Positions 25,690 to 34,225 are shown, counted from the first letter of the stretch. The stretch is DNA of 37,462 nucleotides from Oscillospiraceae bacterium (GCA_017436785.1 JAFSCK010000052.1:1-37462); one strand, 5' to 3'. The notes: generated by a model from the sequence alone, not told the origin. Numbers and translations are program-made.

Positions 25690-27516
25690 TCATGCCTTGG
25701 TTCCGGCATTCTTGGCCTGATTCAGCCGGGTCATGGCTGCGGACAGCAGCTGACGGACGAAGAAGACCTGATCTTCCTGAATGCTGCTGTAGCCGCTTTC
25801 AAACTGGATGGTATAGGGCATGTCGGCAGTGCGGCTGGCCAGCGCGATCTTCAGCTGGTTCATGGCAGCTTCCATCTGCTTGCTGTTCATGTCCTCTGCA
25901 AAGACCAGATACTGTCCGGCACCGTTGTTGCCCACGAACACGGCATCGGAGGGAACGAAGATCTGGGTCAGGACACCGGCGAAGGTGCGCATCATCTCGT
26001 CGCCGGTCTTGCGGCCGAGACGCTCATTTTCCTGACGCAGATTGGTGATCCGCAGGGCAGCGCAGGCGAAATCGCCGGTGAGCATGGCCTGCTTCTTGTT
26101 CTCGATGTAGCGGTCACACTTGGCCCGGTTGGGCAGACCGTCCACCTTGTCGGTGAAGGCGTAATAATCAATAATATCTTCCACACGGCCGAAGAAGATG
26201 GCACCAACACAGCCCACCACGCCGAAGATCAGCACGAGGAAGGCGGTATACAGTCCAACGGGCAGCCGTTCGGTAACGCCAACGCTGTTGAGGATGGCAA
26301 CATTCTCTGCGCCCAGATACTCGTTATACTCGTCGTTGGTCACATCCAGGATCTGGTACAGGCCGGTGAGCTTGGCAGCCAGTGCCTCGATCTGGGCCTT
26401 GGTGTCGGCCAGCTGCTTTTCAGTGGACACGGCGGGAGCATTTTCGTAGACGCTCAGCACATAGGTGTTGTAGGCCTGATCGATGAGATTGTCCTCGAAG
26501 CGGTTGCGGTTATAGATGTAGCTTTCCATCAGCTCATCATATTCTGTGGTCTGATCCACACCGATGCGGTAGGTGCCGTCCTGAGAGGTGTGGTAGTAGC
26601 CCTGCAGCTCATCGAGGATATACTCGTGGGTGATATTGGTGTTGTCGGAGCCGCTCATCAGAAGCACATAGGACTCGATGATCTTTAGGATGTAGTCGGT
26701 CTGCTCCTTGTTGACGGTGTTGCTGATGCTCAGAGAGTTGTTTCTGTTGTGGTACTTTGCCAGCAGCACATCCCGGTCGATGGTGATCTTCTGGCTCAGG
26801 ATCTGAGAGGCCAGCTGAGGCACTTCCACATTCCGGATAAATTCAAATTCCCGGTGCAGGTCGGAGAAGGCGTAGCCGGTAGCGTGGGAACGGAAATCAG
26901 GGGTGCTGTTGTTCTTCTTCACCAGCAGAGTCAGCACATTCTCCAGAGAAGCGTCGATAACCTCCAGCATTTCGATATAGTCGTAATTCTTGCTGTAGAT
27001 ATCATCGATGCCGTTGGTGCCGCCCTCTTCATTGACATGGTTCTGACCGTAGTAGACGGTGTAAACGTCAAGGATCTCATTGAGCACGGTACGGGCGTAT
27101 TCCTTGCCGTACTCCACACCGGTGGTGAACTCCACCAGATAGCGGACGGGATAGATCTTGTACTCGATGCCCTTTTCCAGCTGGGCTTCCTGCATCAGCA
27201 GCTCCTCATCCTCAATGAGGGGAGTGATGGTGATGGCATCGCGGATGCTGTCCATGTTGTACTCAGCGTGGCCCAGATTTGCCATGGCCTGAGAGACCAC
27301 CTGAGAGGACCGCAGCTCATCTACGTTGATGCTCTTGCCATCGGGAGCCTTGCCGTCATTGGCAGTGGGGTTGGTATATTCGATCATGGTGGAAGCGGTG
27401 TACTTCTGCATTTCCTGCTGCATGAAGCCGTAGCACAGCAGACCCATCAGCAGGGAGCAGGCAACGATAATGGCGCAATACTTTTTCAGATAGCGCATGA
27501 TCTGGAACTGTTTCAT
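25690..27516 (-). CDS. Wzz-like chain-length protein fused to a degenerate GGDEF domain
   Basis: 608 residues; AAGGTG lies seven bases before ATG 27516. Layout: membrane helix (about 14-31), a long extracytoplasmic helical domain (about 35-415) as in Wzz/capsule co-polymerases, second membrane helix (about 420-443), then a cytoplasmic domain (about 450-605) with the GGDEF-family opening DGLPNR (459-464) and the core ALRITNLRQENERLGRKTGDEMM. Where GGDEF should stand the sequence is GAGQY (532-536), and the I-site arginine is replaced (VPSD), so neither synthesis nor classical I-site binding is expected. The usual bacterial tyrosine kinase partner is absent here. A signalling or nucleotide-responsive role of the tail is inference. 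Confidence 0.85.
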   Translation of the reverse strand: MKQFQIMRYLKKYCAIIVACSLLMGLLCYGFMQQEMQKYTASTMIEYTNPTANDGKAPDGKSINVDELRSSQVVSQAMANLGHAEYNMDSIRDAITITPLIEDEELLMQEAQLEKGIEYKIYPVRYLVEFTTGVEYGKEYARTVLNEILDVYTVYYGQNHVNEEGGTNGIDDIYSKNYDYIEMLEVIDASLENVLTLLVKKNNSTPDFRSHATGYAFSDLHREFEFIRNVEVPQLASQILSQKITIDRDVLLAKYHNRNNSLSISNTVNKEQTDYILKIIESYVLLMSGSDNTNITHEYILDELQGYYHTSQDGTYRIGVDQTTEYDELMESYIYNRNRFEDNLIDQAYNTYVLSVYENAPAVSTEKQLADTKAQIEALAAKLTGLYQILDVTNDEYNEYLGAENVAILNSVGVTERLPVGLYTAFLVLIFGVVGCVGAIFFGRVEDIIDYYAFTDKVDGLPNRAKCDRYIENKKQAMLTGDFACAALRITNLRQENERLGRKTGDEMMRTFAGVLTQIFVPSDAVFVGNNGAGQYLVFAEDMNSKQMEAAMNQLKIALASRTADMPYTIQFESGYSSIQEDQVFFVRQLLSAAMTRLNQAKNAGTKA

Positions 27517-27533
27517 AACGCTTCACCTTCCTT

Positions 27534-28922
27534 TCATACTACAGATTTTGTGCGTTCCTTCTTGCCGGGTCTGGCTTCCATGTGGCTTGCCGCCACATAG
27601 CTGGCCATTGCTGCGGCAAACAGAAGGGAAAGGATCGCACCGTCCTTCACAGCCATCAGGCTCTTTGCGGAAGGCTCCTTGATGGAGGTGCTGACATAGC
27701 CATTGCGGGTCGTATCGATATAGTCATCGATCAGGTCCTTTGTCTGCTGGGCCAGAGACAGCAGCTCGACCTTCAGCGCTTCGATCATCTGATCGGCAGC
27801 AGCCTTGGCAGCCCTTGCCTCAATGGCCTCCACCTGCGCGCTGGCATACTTGTTGTTCTGGATGGTCTCCTGCAGCTCGGTAGCCTTTTCCAGTGCATGG
27901 TCTGCTTCGTTGGCGAAGTAGTCAACACCGATCTTGGTCCGGGACATGTAGTACTGCAGCTGGGAATCGGTGCTGGGCACCAGCACGATGCGGGCCATCT
28001 GCTCGTCGTACAGGTCGATGGCCTCCAACCGGACGTTGTAGGCAGCCATTTCCTTCTGATACTCCTGATCCAGCAGCATGTTGCTGTAGGCGATCCGCAT
28101 GGTGTAGGGAGCATCGTTCTTAGACAGGCCGTTTTCCAGTGCGAAGGCATGGTAGCGCTCCAGCTCCACGTTCTGGAAGTTCCTGATCTTCTCAGACAGG
28201 GAGGCAAAGGTCTCGCCGGTAGTCTCGCTGCGGAAGGCGGGGGCCTCCAGATTGTAAGTAGTCAGATAGTAGTTCAGGTGCTCGGCATTCATGTAGAAGT
28301 AATCTTCCATGTCCAGATAGTCGATCTGGTCGATCTCCTCCAGACTCAGATCCAGAATGGAGGTATTCTCTGCATACTCCTCCACGAAGGCTTCGGTGAA
28401 CACCTCTGCCAGCGTATTCAGCAGCACATGGCCGTCGATGCCGGTGGCCAGCAGCTTGTCGTTGCAGATCACTGTATACTCGGTGGAGATGTTCAGCTGT
28501 GTCTGGTTCACGCCCTTGGAATCAAAGACGGAGGACAGCTCCAAGCAGGAGGCCAGCTCGGCGGGGGTGATATCGAAGCCTGCCTTGGCGATGACCTTCT
28601 CCAGAATGTCCTCGGAGATCAGCTTGGATTCGTTGAAGCGGGTCTGGTTGGGGTTCAGGCCCTCGGCAGCTTCCTCATAGTTGAACTTCACGTTCAGCTT
28701 GGGCAGGCTGCTGTTCACCAGATACTGGCTGCCGCAGAACATACCGAAGAACAGTGCCGCACACACTAGGATCGCTACGGCGCGGGTCTTCAGATGCTGC
28801 AGGCCATATCTGAGCTTACCGCTCTTTTTCTTGCCATTGAGGAAGAACTTGACCGCTGCACCCAGTGCCAGCAGCACGATCAGGCCCTTCAGGACGATGT
28901 CTGCGTATTGCATAATGACCAT
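27534..28922 (-). CDS. Wzz-like chain-length/export protein
   Basis: 462 residues; GGAGAGG lies five bases before ATG 28922. Hydrophobic segments are at about 8-27, 47-68 and 425-447, enclosing an extracytoplasmic helical region with coiled-coil character (DYFANEADHALEKATELQET and following Ala/Glu/Lys-rich turns). The sizes and order resemble Wzz/YveK co-polymerases, but the extra N-terminal helix pair and a short basic tail (RPGKKERTK) without tyrosine-kinase features are unusual. It pairs with the next, GGDEF-fused Wzz-like protein, and the two may form a hetero-oligomer around the polymerase. Confidence 0.75.
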   Translation of the reverse strand: MVIMQYADIVLKGLIVLLALGAAVKFFLNGKKKSGKLRYGLQHLKTRAVAILVCAALFFGMFCGSQYLVNSSLPKLNVKFNYEEAAEGLNPNQTRFNESKLISEDILEKVIAKAGFDITPAELASCLELSSVFDSKGVNQTQLNISTEYTVICNDKLLATGIDGHVLLNTLAEVFTEAFVEEYAENTSILDLSLEEIDQIDYLDMEDYFYMNAEHLNYYLTTYNLEAPAFRSETTGETFASLSEKIRNFQNVELERYHAFALENGLSKNDAPYTMRIAYSNMLLDQEYQKEMAAYNVRLEAIDLYDEQMARIVLVPSTDSQLQYYMSRTKIGVDYFANEADHALEKATELQETIQNNKYASAQVEAIEARAAKAAADQMIEALKVELLSLAQQTKDLIDDYIDTTRNGYVSTSIKEPSAKSLMAVKDGAILSLLFAAAMASYVAASHMEARPGKKERTKSVV

Positions 28923-28953
28923 AAATACCTCTCCATTCTTTCAACCATAATTT

Positions 28954-29802
28954 CTATGGGTTATTTTCACTGATGATGTCGATAAAGGCCAGCTCCGGCC
29001 GGTTATTGATCCGGGGGATCTTGTGGCCGCTGCCCATGCCCCGGGATACGAAGATCGATGCGTTTTCCAACCGGTACATTCCCTGACAGTATTGGGGAAA
29101 GAGTCCATGCTTTACGGAATACAGGCCTCCCAGACCGGGGATCTGGATCTGGCCTCCATGATAGTGGCCGCATATCCCAAGATCCATGGGGATATCTGCC
29201 AATATCTCATAATACAGGCTGGGAAAGTGGGAGATCAGCAGCTTGAAGGCATCGGTTTCCTTTTCCCAAAAACGGTCTAGGAAAGTTTTTCCGTGTTTTT
29301 CGTAATTTTCTTCACTGACGGCGGTGCCGCCGATGTAAAATTCCGTATCTCTCACGGTGATCCGATGGCTGTCATTGATAAGGACGCAGATCCCGGCCTC
29401 CCGCAGCGCTTCATGCAAAGGGATGCCGCTTGCATAGATCAGGGTCCCCTCGTGGTTGCCCAGACCGTAGAACACCGGGGCGATCTCCTGCAGGGCCTTG
29501 CACAGGTCCACCACAATGTCCGTTCTCGTTTCAAAATAGTTGACCATGTCTCCGGCCATAAGGATCAGATCCGGCTTTTGGCTGCGGATCTCTTCGATCA
29601 GATCTGCATTTTTCTCGCCGTATTCCCGGTTATGCAGGTCTGCCAGAACCGCCAGCCGGATGGTTTCTCCGGGCGGGAGCTTTGCAGATGGGAGCTGGTA
29701 GAAGGTGACCTCCAATTCCTCGGAGGCAAAACACAGAACCAGCGCGGCAAGGGCCGCCAGCGGGATCAGAAGCGCTGCAAGGATCCGTTTTCTGATACCC
29801 AT
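28954..29802 (-). CDS. Membrane-anchored calcineurin-type metallophosphoesterase
   Basis: 282 residues from ATG 29802; the ribosome-binding site (AGTGGGTG) is weak. A single hydrophobic N-terminal segment (about 8-27) either anchors it or is a signal peptide, with the catalytic domain outside. The metal motifs are complete: ADLHN (D55, H57), GD at 84-85, GNHE at 115-118, ISHFP, and GHYHGGQ. This is the YkuE/YaeI-like group; substrates in that group are mostly unsettled. As the first gene of the operon behind the c-di-GMP riboswitch it may remove phosphate from a lipid-linked intermediate or recycle carrier, but that is inference. Confidence 0.88.
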   Translation of the reverse strand: MGIRKRILAALLIPLAALAALVLCFASEELEVTFYQLPSAKLPPGETIRLAVLADLHNREYGEKNADLIEEIRSQKPDLILMAGDMVNYFETRTDIVVDLCKALQEIAPVFYGLGNHEGTLIYASGIPLHEALREAGICVLINDSHRITVRDTEFYIGGTAVSEENYEKHGKTFLDRFWEKETDAFKLLISHFPSLYYEILADIPMDLGICGHYHGGQIQIPGLGGLYSVKHGLFPQYCQGMYRLENASIFVSRGMGSGHKIPRINNRPELAFIDIISENNP

Positions 29803-29907
29803 CACCCACTTTCTTTTTCGTGCTGCCTCTGTTGATTCTGCACAAAAACATACCTGTAATTATAATTTATTTCCACGCAAGTGTCAGCCAAATTCCAGAA
29901 AAGGAAC

Positions 29908-29952
29908 AAAAAAACGGCTGCAATGGTGCATTTTCATGCACGATTGCAGCCG
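29908..29952 (-). terminator. Riboswitch expression-platform terminator, polysaccharide operon
   Basis: On the minus strand a 17-bp stem starting CGGCTGCAAT with a single C-C mismatch and a GAAA loop, followed by seven T. It shares four bases with the closing strand of the aptamer and lies about 106 bases before the first gene. Confidence 0.9.
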
Positions 29953-30018
29953 GTCGGTCATGCGAACATTTCGTTTAGACACCTGAGCTTTGCGTCTTGA
30001 CCTTTCGGTCAGTTTGCC
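29949..30018 (-). promoter_or_regulatory. c-di-GMP-I (GEMM) riboswitch heading the polysaccharide operon
   Basis: The same 70-nt architecture as the first riboswitch on the minus strand: GGCAAAC, a stem with GAAA tetraloop (TGACC GAAA GGTCA), GACGCAAAGC, receptor strands CTAAACGAA and TTCGCATGA, and a closing ACCGGC. Between the two copies the stems change by compensating substitutions (CAGCC/GGCTG against TGACC/GGTCA), which supports the fold independently. It should tie expression of the eight-gene operon to cellular c-di-GMP. Confidence 0.92.
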
Positions 30019-30033
30019 AATTATTATATAACA

Positions 30034-30062
30034 AGGATATCATAATAACCAGAAATTGTCAA
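30034..30062 (-). promoter_or_regulatory. Promoter of the polysaccharide operon riboswitch
   Basis: On the minus strand TTGACA (30062-30057), 17 bases, TATCCT (30039-30034) with an upstream TGA giving an extended -10. Transcription would begin just ahead of the aptamer. It starts only about 24 bases after the stop codon of the ABC ATPase, with no terminator between. Confidence 0.78.
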
Positions 30063-30085
30063 GACTTTTTTGGGGCACAGCGATC

Positions 30086-31162
30086 TTACAGAACGTGGAT
30101 ATTTTCCTTCTCAAAGGAGACCCATGCGGTATCGCCTACGGCGTAGATCTTCTTGTTTCTGGGGTTATAGTCCGTGATCTTCACCAAGGTATCCCCTACC
30201 ATAACATGATAATTCTGGTAGGAGCCCATGAAGCAGGAAACGATGACCTTGCAGGGCAGCACACCGCTGTCTGCCAGCACGGCGGATTCCGGCCGCAGCA
30301 CCAGCGTGCAGTCCTTGCCCTCCGGCAGGTCGGAAACACCCACCACAGGAACTGCATGGCCCTCCACGGTGACGGTGCCGCAGTCGCCATTCTTGCCGGA
30401 CAGCTTGCCCTTCAGGAAGTTTGCCTCGCCGATGAAGTCCGCCACAAATTCGCTGGCAGGATGGTAATAGATCTCCTGCGGGGTGCCGATCTGGGCCACC
30501 ACGCCCTTTTCCATAATGATGATCTGGTCCGACAGGGCCATGGCCTCGGACTGGTCGTGGGTGACATAGATGGCGGTGATGCCCGCCTCCTGCTGGATGC
30601 GGCGGATCTCGGTGCGCATGGTGACGCGGAGCTTGGCATCCAGATTGGAAAGGGGCTCGTCGAACAGCAGCACGCCGGGCTCCAGCACCAGCGCCCGGGC
30701 CAGCGCAACACGCTGCTGCTGACCGCCGGACAGCTGGTTGGTCATGCGCTCCTCCATGCCCTCCAGACCCACCAGTGCCAGAATCTTCGTTACCTTTTCC
30801 CGGATGGTGGCCTTATCCAGCTTACGCAGCTTCAGACCATAGGCAACATTGTCGAAAATATTGTAGTGGGGCAGCAGGGCGTAGCTCTGGAACACCATGG
30901 CGGTATCCCGCTTGTTGGGGGTCAGGGCATTGATGGCCTCGCCGCCTAAGTAGATCTCACCCTCATCGGGGCTTTCAAAGCCGGCGATCATGCGAAGGGT
31001 GGTGGTCTTGCCGCAGCCGGAAGGGCCCAGCAGGGTGACGAAGGAACCGGGGGCGATCTCCAGAGAGGTATCCTTTACCGCGTAGAAATCCTTGCCCGTC
31101 TTGGGGTCCTGATAAATTTTGGAAATATGGTCAAGGCGTACGCCCTTTTTCTCTTTAGCCAA
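30086..31162 (-). CDS. ABC importer ATPase, AfuC/FbpC/PotA type
   Basis: 358 residues. The start is TTG 31162, nine bases after AAGGAGG; another TTG at 31171 touches that site and is not usable. Walker A is GPSGCGKTT (residues 46-54), the signature LSGGQQQR, Walker B LLFDEPLSNLD, and the H-loop VTHDQSEA. The C-terminal TOBE domain (about 270-355) is of the kind that gates iron, polyamine and phosphonate importers. It begins one base after the permease stop, whose codons contain its ribosome-binding site, so the two are coupled. It energises the importer with the next two gene products. Confidence 0.92.
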   Translation of the reverse strand: MAKEKKGVRLDHISKIYQDPKTGKDFYAVKDTSLEIAPGSFVTLLGPSGCGKTTTLRMIAGFESPDEGEIYLGGEAINALTPNKRDTAMVFQSYALLPHYNIFDNVAYGLKLRKLDKATIREKVTKILALVGLEGMEERMTNQLSGGQQQRVALARALVLEPGVLLFDEPLSNLDAKLRVTMRTEIRRIQQEAGITAIYVTHDQSEAMALSDQIIIMEKGVVAQIGTPQEIYYHPASEFVADFIGEANFLKGKLSGKNGDCGTVTVEGHAVPVVGVSDLPEGKDCTLVLRPESAVLADSGVLPCKVIVSCFMGSYQNYHVMVGDTLVKITDYNPRNKKIYAVGDTAWVSFEKENIHVL

Positions 31163-31163
31163 A

Positions 31164-32879
31164 TTAGTCAACCTCCTTGAGTTTCCGGCTGGTTCCGAAA
31201 TACTTGATAAACAGGTTCATCAGCAGCACCGAGCCGTAGGTAATTGCGATCAGAATGGTGGCAAAGGCACAGGCGATGCCGTAGGAGCCCTTTTCCGCAA
31301 ATTCGTTGATCTGCACGGTAATGAGCAGGAACTGAGGCGTCACCAGCAGGATGATGGCGGAAATGGCGGTGATGCTGCGGACGAAGGCCGTGACAAGACC
31401 GCTGAGGAAGGAATCCTTGATGAGGGGCAATGTCACGGTCATAAAGACCTTAAAGCTGTCAGCGCCCATATCGTAGGCAGATTCCTCGATGCTCTTGTCG
31501 ATCTGCCGCAGGGCAGAGATGCCGCTGCGGGTACCGGTGGGAAGGCTGCGGACCACGAAGACGATGATCAGAATGGCGGCGCTGCCGTAAATACCCTGCA
31601 GGAAGCCGGTACCGAAGACACCGTTGACGAAGCCCCGGATGTAGCCGATGCCGAGCACCGTGCCGGGGACCGCCATGGCCAGCATGGAGACAAATTCAAT
31701 GAAGCCCTTGGCCTTGAATTTCCGCTTTACCACCAGATAGGAAATGATCATGCTGAGCAGGGCTGTAATGGGAGCCGAGGCCAGCGACAGCAGGAAGGAA
31801 TCCCGGAAGGCCTTGAAGCCCTTATACTTTTCAAAGACCCGGACGAACCAGCGGGTGGTCAGGGTGAAATCGTAGCCCCAAGTCTTGAACAGGGCACCGA
31901 AGGGCACGCAGACATACATCATCACCACGAACAGGGCAATGAGGGAGCACAGCACCGTCAGGGGGATGGTGACGGACTTGTCCTCAATGAGCATTCTGGC
32001 CCGGGAGGCCTTGCCGGTGAGGGTGGCAGCGGTCTTGGCTTCCAGCACATATTTCTGCACCAGATACATGGCCAGCGTAATGGTCAGCAGCACCACGGCC
32101 ATGGCGGCGGCGCCTTCTTTATCGTAAGCGCCGGTAATCTGCAGGTAAATGGTGGTGGCCAGTGTATCGTAGGAGCCGCCGATGATCATGGGGTTAGCGA
32201 AGTCGGCAATGGACTCGATAAAGGTCACTAGGAAGGCGTTGCCCAGACCCGGCAGGATCAGAGGCAGCGTCACGTCAGAAAATACCCGGAACCGGGAAGC
32301 GCCCATATCCCGGGCAGCCTCCTCCAGAGAGGGATCGATGTTTTTCAGCAGGCCCTTGAGCATCATGTAGCACACCGGGAAGAAGGTCAGGGTCTGGACA
32401 ATGGTGATGCCCCAGAAGCCGTAAACACTGTTGTCATAGATCTTCAGCAGATACCGGGTGATGATGCCGGCCTTGCCGAAGAGCATGATCATGGATAAGG
32501 AAAGCACAAAGGGCGGAGAGACAACAGGCAGCATGGAGACTACCTGGAACAGTCCTCCCATAAATTTACTGCGGACCTTGACGTATACCTCCACATAGGC
32601 AAACAGCAGGCCCAGAATGGTGGAGAAGATACCCACCGCGAAGCCCACCTTTAAGGTGTTGGTAATGGCGGTCCGGAAGGTGTGCATCCCAAAAATCCGC
32701 TTGAAAATATCCAGCGTCAGGCCGGTCTCCTTGCCGTAAACGCTGTCCACCAGCAGCACTGCCAGCGGATACAGGATAAATAACGACAGAAATGTAATGA
32801 GAACCACGATGGTGGTGACCATGATGGGGTCAGCCAGCAATTTTTTGCGGTCCAGCGCCGCGCTCTGGCGTGTTGCCAT
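31164..32879 (-). CDS. ABC importer permease, fused two-domain AfuB/FbpB type
   Basis: 571 residues; AAAGGAGG precedes ATG 32879. Two homologous permease halves of about six helices each are joined in one chain, each with its coupling motif: EEAARDMGASRFRVFSDVTLP in the first half and EESAYDMGADSFKVFMTVTLP in the second. This fused form is the rule in ferric-ion, 2-aminoethylphosphonate and AfuABC sugar-phosphate importers. The ligand is not determined by the permease. Confidence 0.93.
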   Translation of the reverse strand: MATRQSAALDRKKLLADPIMVTTIVVLITFLSLFILYPLAVLLVDSVYGKETGLTLDIFKRIFGMHTFRTAITNTLKVGFAVGIFSTILGLLFAYVEVYVKVRSKFMGGLFQVVSMLPVVSPPFVLSLSMIMLFGKAGIITRYLLKIYDNSVYGFWGITIVQTLTFFPVCYMMLKGLLKNIDPSLEEAARDMGASRFRVFSDVTLPLILPGLGNAFLVTFIESIADFANPMIIGGSYDTLATTIYLQITGAYDKEGAAAMAVVLLTITLAMYLVQKYVLEAKTAATLTGKASRARMLIEDKSVTIPLTVLCSLIALFVVMMYVCVPFGALFKTWGYDFTLTTRWFVRVFEKYKGFKAFRDSFLLSLASAPITALLSMIISYLVVKRKFKAKGFIEFVSMLAMAVPGTVLGIGYIRGFVNGVFGTGFLQGIYGSAAILIIVFVVRSLPTGTRSGISALRQIDKSIEESAYDMGADSFKVFMTVTLPLIKDSFLSGLVTAFVRSITAISAIILLVTPQFLLITVQINEFAEKGSYGIACAFATILIAITYGSVLLMNLFIKYFGTSRKLKEVD

Positions 32880-32913
32880 CAGCAGATTCCTCCTTTCGGA
32901 AAACGAAGAAACG

Positions 32914-32943
32914 CGGGGGATGGAGGCGATCCTCCATCCCCCG
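32914..32943 (-). terminator. Intercistronic hairpin after the binding-protein gene
   Basis: A perfect 13-bp stem (CGGGGGATGGAGG, 32914-32926, with 32931-32943) and a four-base loop; the minus-strand tail is CGTTTCTTCG. As in the first transporter operon, a hairpin separates the binding-protein gene from the membrane components. Confidence 0.7.
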
Positions 32944-32968
32944 TTCCGTGGGTTATGTAATTGGGAAC

Positions 32969-34117
32969 TTACTCAGTCTTGAAACGGTCGTCGGCGCTGT
33001 CGCCCAGTGCGGTGAAGACTTCTTCCACGTAGGTGGTGATGTTATTCTTAGCATCCTCGAAGTCATAGTCCATGACGTTCTCGGGATCCAGACCGAACTC
33101 GGTGGCGATGGCGGGCTGGGTAGCGTTGTCGATGACCAGGAACTGGTAGGAACCGTTGTCCTGTGCCAGATTGACGCAGTCGGGGCTCAGAGCGAACTCG
33201 ATCCACAGCTTGGCAGCATTGGGATGCTCACAGCCCTTGAAGATGGCGGTAGCGCCGATCTCGTAGGAGGTGCCGGAGGAAGGAATGATGAGCTCTACGT
33301 TGCCGTAGCCGTTGTCCACGATCTGGGTGATGCCGTCATGCAGGAAGCCGATGCCGATGACACACTCACCGGTACCAACGTTCTTGGAGGGGCCGGAGCC
33401 GGACTTGGTGTAAACATGGATGTTCTTATCCAGATCCACCAGATACTGGATGCCTTCGTCGTGGCCGTACTTCTGGATCATGGTGTTGATGACCAGCTTG
33501 GCAGTGCCGGAGGTGTTGTAGTTGGACAGCCAGATCAGGCCCTGATATTCGGGCTTGGTCAGATCGGCCCAGTCAGCGGGCTTTTCCAGACCCATGCGCT
33601 CCAGCTCATCAACGTTGACCATGAAGCCCAGGATGCCCTTGTAGATGCCGTACCAGTAGCCGTCGGCGTCGCGGTAAGCCTGACCCAGCAGGTGGGAAGC
33701 GTTTTCGGCCTCGTAGGCCTCCAGAAGGCCCTCAGCAGCGCAGACATTGTAGGGGTCGGTGGTGCCGCCGAACCAGACGTCACCGGAGGGGTTGCCGGCT
33801 TCTTCTTCCACCTTGGACTGAACTTCGCCGGTGGACAGACGCTGATACTGGACCTCGATGCCGTACAGCTCCTGGAACTTCTCGCAGGCGACTGCCAGAT
33901 ATTCCTCTTCGCAGGAACCGTAAACCACCAGAGTGCCCTCAGCCTGAGCGTCAGCGATCAGCTGGTCCATGTAGGAAACTTCAGCAGCTTCGGTCTCGGC
34001 AGGTGCTGCGGGAGCAGCGGGAGCTTCGGTAGCGGGTGCCTCTTCCTTGGCGCCGCAGCCTGCAAACAGGCCCAGAACCATCACCAGAGAAAGCACGATA
34101 GCAAGCAGCTTTTTCAT
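32969..34117 (-). CDS. ABC importer substrate-binding lipoprotein, AfuA/FbpA type
   Basis: 382 residues; GGAGG lies nine bases before ATG 34117. The lipoprotein signal has the lipobox LFAGC (C21), followed by an Ala/Pro/Glu linker to about residue 50. The domain is a type 2 periplasmic-binding fold with GTLVVYGS, GDVWFGGTTD, YTKSGSGPSKNVGTGECVIGIGF and GATAIFKGCEHPNAA, close to iron(III)-family binding proteins. The paired tyrosines that chelate ferric iron in FbpA are not obvious. AfuA of the same family is known to bind hexose phosphates, so iron, phosphonate and sugar phosphate all remain open. Confidence 0.92.
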   Translation of the reverse strand: MKKLLAIVLSLVMVLGLFAGCGAKEEAPATEAPAAPAAPAETEAAEVSYMDQLIADAQAEGTLVVYGSCEEEYLAVACEKFQELYGIEVQYQRLSTGEVQSKVEEEAGNPSGDVWFGGTTDPYNVCAAEGLLEAYEAENASHLLGQAYRDADGYWYGIYKGILGFMVNVDELERMGLEKPADWADLTKPEYQGLIWLSNYNTSGTAKLVINTMIQKYGHDEGIQYLVDLDKNIHVYTKSGSGPSKNVGTGECVIGIGFLHDGITQIVDNGYGNVELIIPSSGTSYEIGATAIFKGCEHPNAAKLWIEFALSPDCVNLAQDNGSYQFLVIDNATQPAIATEFGLDPENVMDYDFEDAKNNITTYVEEVFTALGDSADDRFKTE

Positions 34118-34158
34118 TTGTTAAAACCTCCATCTTTTTAATGCTTGTCAGCAATTTG

Positions 34159-34187
34159 ATTATACAGCTTCAACAATGGGATGTCAA
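34159..34187 (-). promoter_or_regulatory. Promoter of the AfuABC-like operon
   Basis: On the minus strand TTGACA (34187-34182), 17 bases, TATAAT (34164-34159), a perfect consensus about 40 bases before the binding-protein start. Confidence 0.88.
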
Positions 34188-34225
34188 CAAAAAACGACCG
34201 CTTTATCTATATTTTACAACCTTCT

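Noticed and set aside
25690-27516. Active diguanylate cyclase
   Set aside because: The signature position reads GAGQY and the inhibitory-site arginine is missing, so GTP cyclisation is not expected.
30023-30028. TATAAT on the minus strand as the -10 box of the second riboswitch
   Set aside because: It would be 28 bases from the TTGACA box and would place the start inside the aptamer region; the extended TATCCT at 17 bases fits better.
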